Shown here: one piece after another, positions 32,576 to 42,610 of the stretch | Layout: every line of letters starts with the position of its first letter | Numbering within the stretch: the first letter of the stretch is position 1 | Assembly: GCA_015501585.1 (NCBI GenBank) | Contig: JADNRY010000015.1 | Location: 1-64,000 of the forward strand | Direction: 5' to 3' | Source: Rhodocollybia butyracea | Taxonomy: Eukaryota; Basidiomycota; Agaricomycetes; Agaricales; Omphalotaceae | Length of the DNA: 64,000 nucleotides | Notes under the pieces: model-generated | Databases searched by the model: none | What the model saw: only the letters and a program-made list of their open reading frames with translations | Told to the model about the DNA's origin: nothing | Position numbers and translations under genes: made by a program

Positions 32576-33330
32576 AAGAAAAGCAATCCGAACGAATATC
32601 CACTATCGTCTTTCAATAATTAACAGAACTTGCGAGAATAACGCCGGGGAACATGCGGGAACAATGATAGGCGCTCATATCTGCTGATGCGTGAGTCGGC
32701 TTTTCCACATCGTTGTTTTCATCCCACCCAGAGCCTTTCATTACCAACGCGTCTTAGCCAATATTCTTCTCCTTTATCTTTGCCACTTCGAGCACTAACA
32801 AACTCAAACAAGTACTCGCAAACAAATTTAGTAACAAACGTCAGATTCATTCGAACGCAACGCTCAACAACCTCCTCAAGCAAAAATTTCTGAAATGGAT
32901 CTTCTACGGAAGGGAGTGCATTGTCGATGACGAGTAGAGGGTAGAGCAGGAAGTTTTGTTTTTTCGGCGGTCATGCGTCTATCATGGATCTGATCTTTTT
33001 TGTGGTATCTGTCTCGTTATCGATATCCCTGGCTTTGATTCCTTGTTCCTTATGCTAACTACATCCCATGGCTTTTGGTTTTCCCCATCGCAGCCAGAGC
33101 TCGTCTCAGGTTTTGCAGATGTCCCTGTTCCTTTGTCTCCCATCTTCTAGTACACAGACCCCGCACACAAGCTCTCCGACACATTTGGGCGCAAATTCTT
33201 GAACAATGCCATGCCACTCGTCAATAGGTTCACCAATACGTTCCCTCTAAATTCAAATCCAACATCTATCTACGCTCCACGTTGTTACTGCATCACACTT
33301 TGCTTACTTCATTACGCACTATGCTTCACT

Positions 33331-35365
33331 TGCGAGTGTGGGCCATCGCGCCAAGCGCGTGGCAGGTACGAGTCCGTAATATAGAAACCCCTCGTTGTGT
33401 GCTGTGATGTATCTTTGAGAAACCCCTCAATTCCGTGCCCGGATCGGAACATCTAACACGAACGCTCTCTCAAGAATGAGTCAAAAAGATCAACTTGACT
33501 GTAGACACCGGTTTTGTTGCACGTCAGAGATGCAGTATACTAAAGAGTCATTCCTGGGGCAGATGAGATAACACTTGTTTTTATGGAACAATACTTACCT
33601 ACTCATCCAGTCTTTCAATTGTCTTGAACCCAGAGGACGCATTGCACTGGCTGACAGATGCTTTGCCAACTCTCCTCCGACGAGCTTCAAAGCTCGTTTC
33701 CTCCGTAGATTTCTTTTTAACAAGCTGATGACCTGAGAAAACGCTATATCGACAAATGACCACATGAGATGCCTGGAGGATCTTGGATTCAAGGCTGTGG
33801 CTTTGTAGACATGGAACGAGCAAGGAAAAATGCGGAAATGAGAAAATCTCGCTTTAAGGCTCTAGCCCTGGTATTGTCTCGGACGTTCTGTACATTTGGG
33901 TTATCCATAACCCGAGAAATCACATCCTGTGGGGCAAGTTCAAGACCAGCCAAGTTTTCATCTCCAAGAAGAAAATCACTGTTTCGGCTCATTGCCAGCT
34001 CGTCCTCTTTGTCTTGACCAAAGTATTGGTTGGAAAATATGGCGGATGCTCCCGGAATGACCGTAGTTGAGCTGGAGCTTCTGTTACAGCTTGTGGGTCG
34101 TACGAGTTCCATCCAAAGAACATGTCTGAAGCTTTTTGGTTACCAAGGTAGTTATAGGCAAATTGTCTACATGTAAATGTCCACAATAGCAGAGCTCACA
34201 CTGGGCATAACACCAAATCTAGGGACCGAAGCCAACTTCAGTGTATCTGCTTTCTTTAAAGAGCTAGCGATAGCTGTCACCTTGTTTCCAATCTCAAGTG
34301 CTGCCATCTTCACTTCAGTCTCCTTCCGTGCTTTTTCCTCTGCTTCTTTCCTCCACTTCCTCCCGTTGACGATTGTAGCCAAGCTGTTTAATGCGTTCAG
34401 CCTCTTCACAAGCTTTTCGCAGCCTCCGAAGCAACTAGACTAACTTTTGATCTTTGCCTCCAAAACCTGCACTACCAGTGCTTCCGGCTGAGTTGAGGCA
34501 CGTAGCACCTGATGTACTAGCTATAGGGCGAACTGCAGTGGAGGAGGTTGCTGCATGCGGTACAGGAGCGGCAATTAGATCAGCGCAGTGGCAGAAGAAC
34601 GAGTACAACCAATGATGGGAGAAAAAATCCACGGAGTAGATGGCGCTGATGTTTTTGGTGTGAACAGCTTGGAGAATGGTTCAGAAAGGTCCTCTTCAAC
34701 GGCTTCTTTTGGCACTGCTGAAGTATCAATACCTTAACAATGATACCTTGTGGGAACCTGGTGAAGTTCAATATTCACCATATATATTGGGTTAAATGAC
34801 ACCTAATTGGCAGTGTCTTCTCTGACACGCTTCACCAGTTCCTCTTTGTAAAGTTCAGCGACATGGCTCGAGTACTTCTGTTTGTATCGATATCAGTATT
34901 GGTCAACAGCTGTCAGCAGTGCTAGTGATTGTCCACTGTGCTCAGTGAAAGTCGGTAGCAGACTAATTTCCTCTGGTTTTCATGTTCCATAACTGAGCAA
35001 GTTGCCATGAATCCAAATTTGTTCAGCTGCTAATGATCAGTTTGTATTTTCAAATCAACAAAGTTATGTTTGGTGTGGGTAGATAGCCAATAGTCGCATT
35101 CTCAGTGCTGCACGCAAGGCGAAATAGCAGCGAGAAATGGAGCTGATGAAGACAAACAGAAAAGGAACATTGATGGGCAAAAGAGAGCATGAAGGGAGAT
35201 GAGCAACCGGGAGGTCACATGGCAAGCGCTTTGACATCCCAAATATATCGAAACTAATCTCCTTATTAGGTCAACCCAATTTAGACAAGAAGAAGCTTAA
35301 TTTGGACAAATTCTCACGTGAAACCCGCCATAAGGACGAGCCTTCATTTCATTCAGGACTCGTAA
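33331..35365 (+). mobile_element. Repeat family A, copy 2 (2035 bp)
   Basis: Same ends as copy 1 (TGCGAGTGTGGGCC ... AGGACTCGTAA). It is flanked by CTTCACT on both sides (33324-33330 and 35366-35372). The related GET3 intron at 62840 shows the empty site GCTTCACTCACTACC, supporting a 7-bp target duplication. Clear terminal inverted repeats are not seen. The interior carries decayed minus-strand coding sequence. Confidence 0.7.
33595..34771 (-). pseudogene. Unidentified decayed coding sequence inside repeat A copy 2
   Basis: Protein-like minus-strand stretches in several frames include PKEAVEEDLSEPFSKLFTPK (about 34700), STAVRPIASTSGATCLNSAG, a Lys/Glu-rich helix-like RKWRKEAEEKARKETEVKMA (about 34350), GLELAPQDVISRVMDNPNVQ (about 33950) and GGELAKHLSASAMRPLG (about 33680). 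I do not recognise it. It could be a degenerate transposon protein or a captured host gene fragment. Confidence 0.35.
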
Positions 35366-36562
35366 CTTCACTCACTCCCTACTCCCTCTCCCACAGTTGA
35401 CTCAAAATGGAATATGGGCTCCATATGGCAACACCTCGCATTCGCTATCTGTGTACATATCTCCCTTCTCTCCATCCCTTTATTCCTCCATCCCTTCATT
35501 TTTCTGTACCACTCTCGGTCCTTACACTCTCACCAGTTGCACGAATAGGCCACGCGCTCCGTTTCCTATCGCTCCCCATCATTCTCGAAAACACATTAGG
35601 AAAGCTAAGCGTGTGGAGGTTTGGTGGGATGATGAGCTGTTGTTGTCTAGTCTTATTTTAGTCTTTGCTCATCGATCTTTGCTCTTCCTTCCCCGACATT
35701 CAACCATCCACGTCAAGACGTCTCTATATGATGGTCAGCGATGCCTCTTGCGAAGAAGCCACGTTTACAAAATTGAGTCGATGAGGGAGGTGAGGTCAAT
35801 GGGCAATTCAAGTATCCCGTGAGTTTCTTTTTCTCCATACACTTTTCGTCGATCTTGTTATCTTGCCTTAAGTGACTTTTTTTCTCTCTCGCCTTTTTTG
35901 GATCCTCGTTTATTGCCCGTTGTACTGTAGGATATGGTATGCACTGCTCTACAACATATCTGTGTACGCTGAGCAAAAAAGTAGGTTCTAATAAAAGAGG
36001 AAAGCAAAAACCTCAGTAGAACCTAACGGTGGACTGCAAGTGCATTCATGAATCATCAAGCAGGTTAGCAACCACAGCATGTGGGTCACTGATCGACGAA
36101 CTTGAGTCAAGATTGATAGAACAACATTCGAAGGATCTGCCCTCTGAGAGCTCCGGCGTTGTCCAACACGCTGCTGAGAGAAATTTAAGTTTAAATAAAA
36201 TTTATTTCAATTTCAGAATTCTGTTCAGCATGAAGCCATAGTGTGACTAGCACTTAATACCTGAGTGTCCTACATAGTACTAAGTAAGTAGAGCTCTGGA
36301 ACCAACTCACCCGATCAGTGGCGCGTCTTGCTGATCCATCCCACGCTTGAGGAGTCTTAAATTAGTGCTGTATATCGCCCTGGCTGCCATCATGGTATAT
36401 ATATCTAAATTAAGCTCGCTTGCTGAGGTTGAGTCTGCCTACAGCGTCGGGAGACACGTATAGTATCATGATGGACAAAATCCTCGATTTACTACTAAGA
36501 TTGGCCTGGCCGTTATGGTATATATATAAGTACTGTGGCATGGACAGATCTTTAATCGACCA

Positions 36563-37296
36563 ATGAGCAGTTCTACACTGACATCCCCCTGCCCCCAACG
36601 TCGTCTTTTCAAAAGCTGGTGGATGACAGTGATCCACGTATTGTGTACTCAGGTGAATGGTTTCTAGGAGGAACACTCGGGCTTGAATGCGAAGGGACTA
36701 CCCATGGTACCCTTGGCCCGAATACCACAGCTACTTTGTCTTTTACCGGTGTGTGGTACTAGTATCATGATGTTATCCCTGAGAGTTACTTAACGTTGAC
36801 TCCTATCTTAGGTACTGGTATTCAAGTATATGGAACGGTAGATTCCCAGTTCGAGTCTAATGGTAGTGGGTCCCCAGCATCTACATATCAGGTCAATGAT
36901 CTACCGGCATCTGCATTTGTTTTCCCTGTAAACAACCAAAACAACTATGGTGTACAATTTTATGCTTCACCTTTGTTGGACCCAGGGAATCACACACTTC
37001 TCATAACTGCTCTTGGGAATAATGGATCGCAATTCTGGCTTGACTATATTCTCTACAATCCTTCCCTCATTAACACCAATGAGTCAGTCCCCAGCCCGTC
37101 AGAAATACCGAGTCCGCCGGCCTCCAGCTCATCAGAAATGCCCAAGCCAGGTTCAACGACAAATACCACAGATGTTGTAATTAATGGAGTACTTGGAAGT
37201 GTTGCAGGCATTGTTTTTGTGCTGATTTGGACCCACATTATACGCTTGATTATACGGAGGCGTAGAAATAGGTTACAATCCCAGACTTCCCAGTGA
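36563..37296 (+). pseudogene. TM10: array membrane protein, exon 1 frameshift
   Basis: Exon 1 (36563-36748) begins MSSSTLTS, then the frame is shifted relative to PTSSFQKLVDDSDPRIVYSG by changes in the C-rich codons. The rest, GLECEGTTHGTLGPNTTATL, is readable in the other frame. Exon 2 (36812-37296) is open: GTGIQVYGTVD, ectodomain ending FWLDYILYNP, stalk, helix VLGSVAGIVFVLIWTHII, RRRRNRLQSQTSQ then TGA. A MITE lies in the former intron 2. Confidence 0.7.
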
Positions 37297-37343
37297 GCAA
37301 TAGTTTTCCAGTCAGACTAGTTGATACTAACTCAAGATTATCA

Positions 37344-37501
37344 CACTGCCTGCAAATCAACATAATTTTTTGTGGAAGCGGTAAAATTATGTTGAACTTG
37401 TGTGCAGATAGCAAGATTATGTTAAAATTGCATAAAGTTTCATACAAGTTTAACATAATTTTACTATTTCCACCAAAATTTATGGTGATTTGCATGCAGT
37501 G
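37344..37501. mobile_element. 158-bp CACTA-like MITE
   Basis: Ends CACTGCCTGCAAATCA and TGATTTGCATGCAGTG are inverted repeats, and most of the element folds back on itself. It is flanked by TCA (37341-37343 and 37502-37504). The empty site is visible in paralogue TM9 at about 32127-32140 (AAGATTATCAGATATCCC). CACTG ends with a 3-bp target copy fit the CACTA group. Confidence 0.85.
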
Positions 37502-37504
37502 TCA

Positions 37505-37966
37505 GATATCCCAACTCATCCTGGAATGAAATTTAAATGCTCGGAGGACTGCTTCGAGTCCTGAGGGGACACTAATGGGCTCGGCTTAGAATATCAAAGT
37601 GTTTGGCCTTATATCAACCTTGCACTGTGTGGGCAGTTATTACTTGGTCTTCTTATTTCAAATTCTTGGACTCGTAGGATCAGCTTCGACATGCCGTATT
37701 TATTCCATATCAAATGCTGACCGCGCCCCCGGCGGTAGCGTAGCCCAGCGAGGTTTGTTGGGCGAGTAAGAAATGCAGTACGAATCTAAGATCAAAGGTT
37801 GTCTGAGTCTCTCTACCTACCAGGCTGGGAATAAAACTTGACACTCGCACGGAGCAAGTAAATGAGTCAGAATGACACCCTGGTACATGATGTACTTAGC
37901 AGTTGAGTACTTGAGTACCAGGGTCCATTGAGAGTAAAAAAAAAATATGACCGTCTGAAAGACATA
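37505..37966. other. 3' flank of TM10
   Basis: Degenerate tail exon and the shared flank (GTAGGATCAGCTTCGACATG). No further gene is supported. Confidence 0.35.
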
Positions 37967-38066
37967 CTCCCTGGCTGAGTCGAACCCAGCTTTCGCGCGA
38001 ATGAACAACCCCAATCATGAATGCCATTGAAGAGAGTGTTGTACTGGCCAATATACTACTAATTAC
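37967..38066 (-). pseudogene. Decayed tRNA-Asp-like sequence
   Basis: The minus strand has GTAGTATATTGGCCAGTACA (D-arm) and GCGCGAAAGCTGGGTTCGAC (T-arm), ending CAGCCAGGGAG. Two bases of the T-stem are deleted, the anticodon is lost and the 5' acceptor strand does not pair. Confidence 0.6.
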
Positions 38067-38248
38067 AAGGTGATTATATGAACCAAGTGAAATGAAAAGT
38101 TACCGACCACCACAAGACCACCAACAAACCTAAAAAACTGATTCACTAATAAGAATCATTCCGAAATATCCTTTAAATGAACCATCGTTCTCGACGATCC
38201 ACAGATCTTGCATGGGAAAGGGAGGCGTGGGGAGCATGCGGGATCAAT

Positions 38249-39380
38249 GGGCGCTTTAAGCATACGCTGACGCGACGAGCGCTTCAAGATGTTATTTCTA
38301 CACTCGACTTACCTTCGAACCGTTACTAAGACCGAATGCTAAACATTGTCCTCGAGCAAAAATCTCTAAATGGATTTTCCGTGGAGGAAAAGGCGGTGTA
38401 GGGAAGACGATGATGAAGTTTTTGCGATACAGCTGGCAAGGGTAAGAGTGCATTGTTGATTGTGAGTCATTTTTCTGGGTTTTAGTTTCTCTCCTTACTT
38501 TATTTCTTGCCTTCATCTTTGCCTTTGGTTTGGTTCCTTCCTTCCTCTGTCCCCGCGAACTAGCAGCCCTTGTTCCCCTCCCTTCCGTCTCTAGCCCACC
38601 AATCCCACACACAACCCTTCAGACGTGTTCGGGGAAAAGTTCTTGAAAGACGCGACGCTTGTCAATGGGTCCACCGATCTATCTGCGATGGAAATTGATC
38701 TGACCAGCTCGATTCAGGAGACAATGGTGCCGTCATTCGATTTTTTTCTTATAAATCCACATCTGAATTAAACATTTATCAACGCTCCATGTCGCATTCC
38801 TCATATTCTTTGCTTCACCCGATCACTCACTCGCTTTATCCCCCCCTCCGGCAGCCAACTCACAATGGAACAATGGGCTCAGACTTCGCATTTGCTAAGG
38901 CTGCTATCCCTACTTGTGTCAACAAAACCAGTGAGTCACCATGGCGTTTGTGGAATTATCAAGCATGGCAAGAGTATGTTATATAGTGTACATGTCTCCC
39001 CATCCCTCTATCCCTCCATTTATCATCCCTCCATCCTCCATCCTTCCATCAAATGCATACTGCCACTTCTGGACCTGTCCAGGTAGTAATGTTTGACACC
39101 GCACCAGCTAACAGGCCACAACCCCTCCTTCCCGAACATGTGTTACAAAAGCTAAGTGTGTTGTCCAGGGAGGAGGTTCGGTAGGAGGTTCGGTAGGATG
39201 ATTGGGCAGGTGGTTGGTCGTTGGGTTATCTTCCATCACTCTCCCTTCCATGGCATTCAAACGATCCACATCCAGATGGACGGCGATGCCTCTTCCCAAG
39301 ATATGTTTGCCAACTCGAGTTGATAAGGGAGGTGACTACAGAATCAACGGGCAGACGGGCAGTTCAAGGATCCCGTGAGT
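38249..39380 (+). pseudogene. GET3-derived pseudogene 7 (P-loop preserved)
   Basis: Upstream motif AATGGGCGCTTTAAGC. Exon 1 near 38315-38450 reads KISKWIFRGGKGGVGKT, an intact Get3 P-loop, but is frameshifted before and after it. Exon 2 near 38605-38730 reads [14 protein letters not shown] and [20 protein letters not shown], then SIQET, almost intact. Exon 3 near 38855-38970 is degenerate. Exon 4 near 39085-39190 has FDTAPANRPQPLL. Exon 5 near 39265-39340 has DGDASSQDMF. It is the clearest evidence for the identity of the family. The C-terminal third is absent. Confidence 0.85.
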
Positions 39381-39739
39381 TTCTTTTTCTCCTTAATTTC
39401 TTTCATACACCGATTTTGACATCGGTTTGCCTCGATTATGCGCTGGATATCTCACCTCTTGCTTTCATATATGGTGGCTCCTCATAAAGGTGAAATCTCA
39501 GTAGAACCTCTACCAAGTGCGATCAACCACTCTAGGCGGGCCACCGATCGAAACACTTGAGTCTCACAAGCGGGCATTTGCTAGCTATCTGTGCTGAGCT
39601 CCGGAAGCAACTCACTCGCCACCCACTCAAGGTTTTGTTGACCCGATATAATAGGCTTGAATCAGTGCTGTACACCGCCCTGGCTGTTATGGCATATATA
39701 TATCATGGGCGAAATCCTTGATTCACTAAAGTAGTACCA

Positions 39740-40630
39740 ATGGATAATTCCACATTCCCCTGCCCCTCGGCATCGTCTCTTTATACGCTGATGGATGACC
39801 ACGACCCAAATATCATATACTCAGCTGGCTGGTCTTTAGCAGGAACACCCGGGTTTGAATGCCAAACAACAGCGACTGGGTCCGAGCCTGGGAATACAGG
39901 CACAGCTAGGTTGCATTTCAGTGGTGTGTAGTACCATGTTAGCCCACTGTGTTGCTAAACGTTGACTCATATCTTAGGTGTTGGTGTTGAAGTGTACGGA
40001 ACAGTTGACGTCCCAGATGGGTCCCCGAAATCTACATATCAAGTTGATGATCTACCAGCATCTCTATTTTCTTTCAGTGCAAATGATCGGCCAAACTACC
40101 GAATGCAGTTCTATGCCTCACCTCTGTTGAGCCCAGGGAATCACACACTTCTTATAACTGCTCTCGGGAACAATGGATCTCGTGTGTGGCTTGATTATAT
40201 CCTATACTATCCTTCCATCAACCAGTGAGTCCAACTCATCGTCTCAGCCCCCAGCTCATCCGCAACAGGCCAAGGTCAGCGACAGATAGCAAAGCACCAT
40301 CAGATGTTGCAATTGTTGGTGGAGTGCTTGGAGGTATTGTGGGCATCCTCCTTGTTTTGATTTTTGCCTACATTGTACTTCGACGGAAGGGTAAATATCC
40401 ATCCAATCACGAGATTATTGATGAATTTGTATACAATCCCAGTGAGCAAAAAAAAATTCCAATCACAGACTCCTTGTTGAAGTTCACACCCTCCAGATAT
40501 TCCAGCTCGTTCTACTTATGCGTCGGATGGCTCTACCACTGAGTCCAGGGCTGGGACTCCCAAGTGGATTCCGACCATCCCAAGATATTCGGTATACACC
40601 AGAAGTCAAGCCGGAAGTGGTCAATCCCAA
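39740..40630 (+). pseudogene. TM11: array membrane protein (II), frameshift in stalk or extra intron
   Basis: Exons 39740-39923, 39978-40441 and 40506-40630. The start MDNSTFPCPSASSLYTLMDD and exon 1 are open. The ectodomain starts GVGVEVYGTVD and ends VWLDYILYYPSINQ, then TGA at 40226. The stalk, helix GVLGGIVGILLVLIFAYIVL and tail continue in another frame. A GTGAGT at 40225 with CAG ending at 40268 would remove 44 nt and restore the frame, so a new intron is possible. Exon 3 gives TPKWIPTIPRYSVYTRS and ends QGQS then TAA, as in TM12. It is listed as a pseudogene because the rescue is unproven. Confidence 0.65.
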
Positions 40631-41894
40631 GGTCAATCCTAACCTATTTTAAATGCTCAGGAGACACTAATGATCCTGCAATATCTAGTAGAAGGTTCAA
40701 CCTTATATCAACCTTAGTTGTGCTGTGCAGATAGTAGTTCTTATTTTGAATTGACTCGTATAATCAGCTTTGGCATGTTGTGTTTATTTGAATATACTAG
40801 CACATAATTACATATTTTATCAATTGTCGTGTAACTAAAAAAAAAAATTGCTATAAGAAAAAGATAGCCTGGACCTGATTACATCCAATCCTCAATTGAG
40901 TACTTGTGTCTCGCTTATGTTCCAGGTTGGGAGTTGAACCCAACGCTCATGCAGAGTGACTTGGGAGTGACAGCACTGGTGAACCATGTACAGGATGTGT
41001 TGTAGTTGCGCCGCCGCCGTTGATGTCACGGCAATCCGGAACTGATACTCTTCCGATGTAGCTTACTGATCTACTTACCAAGGTACTTACTAATACTTAC
41101 AGACCCGGTAGATACCTCGTAGAGTACCCGTACTGTAGTATATAAGGCCTGGTACAAAGGCCAAGTAGTATATAGTGATATAGAGCACTCGTATACCCAA
41201 TCTCCTGAGGGAGCCTCACGGCTCCGAGTCCCTACTGCGCCGGATACCTACGACAGGATGTACTAAGCACTCTAGAGTCTACTATCTGGGAGTTGCTGTG
41301 AAGCTGTCTAAAGAACCTATGGCAGCTATAAAAAAAGCAGTTGGTTTCTGGGCAGCCTCGTGTTATCATGGTAGATGTGAGTAAAGCACTGAGGCTAGAC
41401 CACTTGAAGAAGTTCAATTATTGTTCTGAATGTTTCCCTTGATGCAAAAAAAGACCTGGGGATCTGATTCAGCGCGTGAACACCCTCCAAAGTATCTGTC
41501 AGAGAGAATGTAAATCTACTACTAATCAGGAACTAGAAATGTAAGTAAAAGGGAGATATCGCACTTTGATTGTAGGAAAGACAATCGAGGGCGTAATACT
41601 TATGACTCAAGCTCCCTTATAATGAGCGTATGTAAGCTAGCTGAGCGGAAAAACCCTGGTAAACTGTGAAAGCGGGTGGTGAACTAAGAAGCAGAATCGG
41701 ATAAGGTACTTAACAAGTACTTAAGGTCAAAGCAAGTGTACGCGATACGGAAGAGGAATGGTACGTAAGTATATTCAACAGTATTTACCACATGCATCGT
41801 CACTCTCGATGATCATCAGATCTTTCAAGAATACAGGATAACATTGGAGTGCAGGAACAAGCGGAAAAGTGCTACGTAAATGTAGCGATCAATT
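40631..41894. other. 3' flank of TM11 with decayed tRNA-Asp-like segment
   Basis: Around 40922-41000 the + strand has CCAGGTTGGGAGTTGAACCCAACGC, a mutated T-arm and acceptor of the array tRNA. The rest (41000-41890) is shared with the region after TM12 (TATAAGGCCTGGTACAAAGGCCAAGTAGTATA at about 41140 and 54100) and has no coding sequence I can support. Confidence 0.45.
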
Positions 41895-42258
41895 GGAGGG
41901 CGCCTATCCGGTGACGCGGCGAGCGCTTGGTCTTCGCGCTAGAACAAACGCGGCCAGTTCAGATCTCGAGCTTCCCCAGAGTTTTCTGCTGCTAACGCGT
42001 CTTATCTGGTACTCATCGACATCTCCTACTTCTTCACTATTTGAAAGGCCTAAAGCACTTAACTAACAAGACCTCACAACAAAGAACTCGAAAAGCCCAA
42101 ACTCGCACCGAAATCTGAACATTGAAACACCAAAGATGTCCGATACATTCGAACCACTAGACCTGCAATTGTGCAACGTTGAACAATGTCCTTGAGCAAA
42201 AATCTCTGAAATGGATCTTCTGTGGGGAAAAAGGCGGTGTAGGGAAGATGACGACGAG

Positions 42259-42546
42259 TGTAACACTAGAGTGACGGATCACGGTAGTATCACACGAAGA
42301 GTGGGGGATTTAAAGTAGGTGCAAGAGAACCGGTGTAACTGGGGGAGTTATGATTCTGAGAACCTATCGTACTTACAGTAACCAGCGAGCTTATATACCT
42401 TTCTAAAGACTATTACTATAAGTAGATACAATATAAACGGAAACGAGGAAGTAACGAACGAGTAAACTGCGATAAGATAAGTAGATGATAATGAAAGCGT
42501 TAGGCGCCGATGGGCGCTTTAGTCACAAATAATCCTTTCCGTTACA
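42259..42546 (-). repeat. Gypsy 3' LTR (left on + strand)
   Basis: 288 bp, TGTAACACTAGAG to CCTTTCCGTTACA. A purine-rich tract (GGAGGGCGTA on the element strand) lies just inside it. Confidence 0.92.
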
Positions 42547-42610
42547 TACGCCCTCCAGAGATCGTCCACGAGGATCTCTTTTCTTCTGGCCGCTGTCCAT
42601 AGTTCTCGGG

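Larger units (their letters stand above)
32660..35830 (+). pseudogene. GET3-derived pseudogene 6, split by a 2-kb repeat
   Basis: Upstream motif near 32666. Exon 1 near 32850-32920 reads NATLNNLLKQKFLKWIFYG. Exon 2 near 33155-33240 reads TDPAHKLSDTFGRKF and PLVNRFTN. Intron 2 is interrupted by repeat family A copy 2 (33331-35365). Exon 3 (about 35395-35450) reads WNMGSIWQHLAFAI. Exon 4 (about 35540-35640) reads ARIGHALRFLSLPIILENTL. Exon 5 (about 35720-35820) reads MMVSDASCEEATF and ESMREV. Multiple frameshifts; not functional. Confidence 0.8.
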
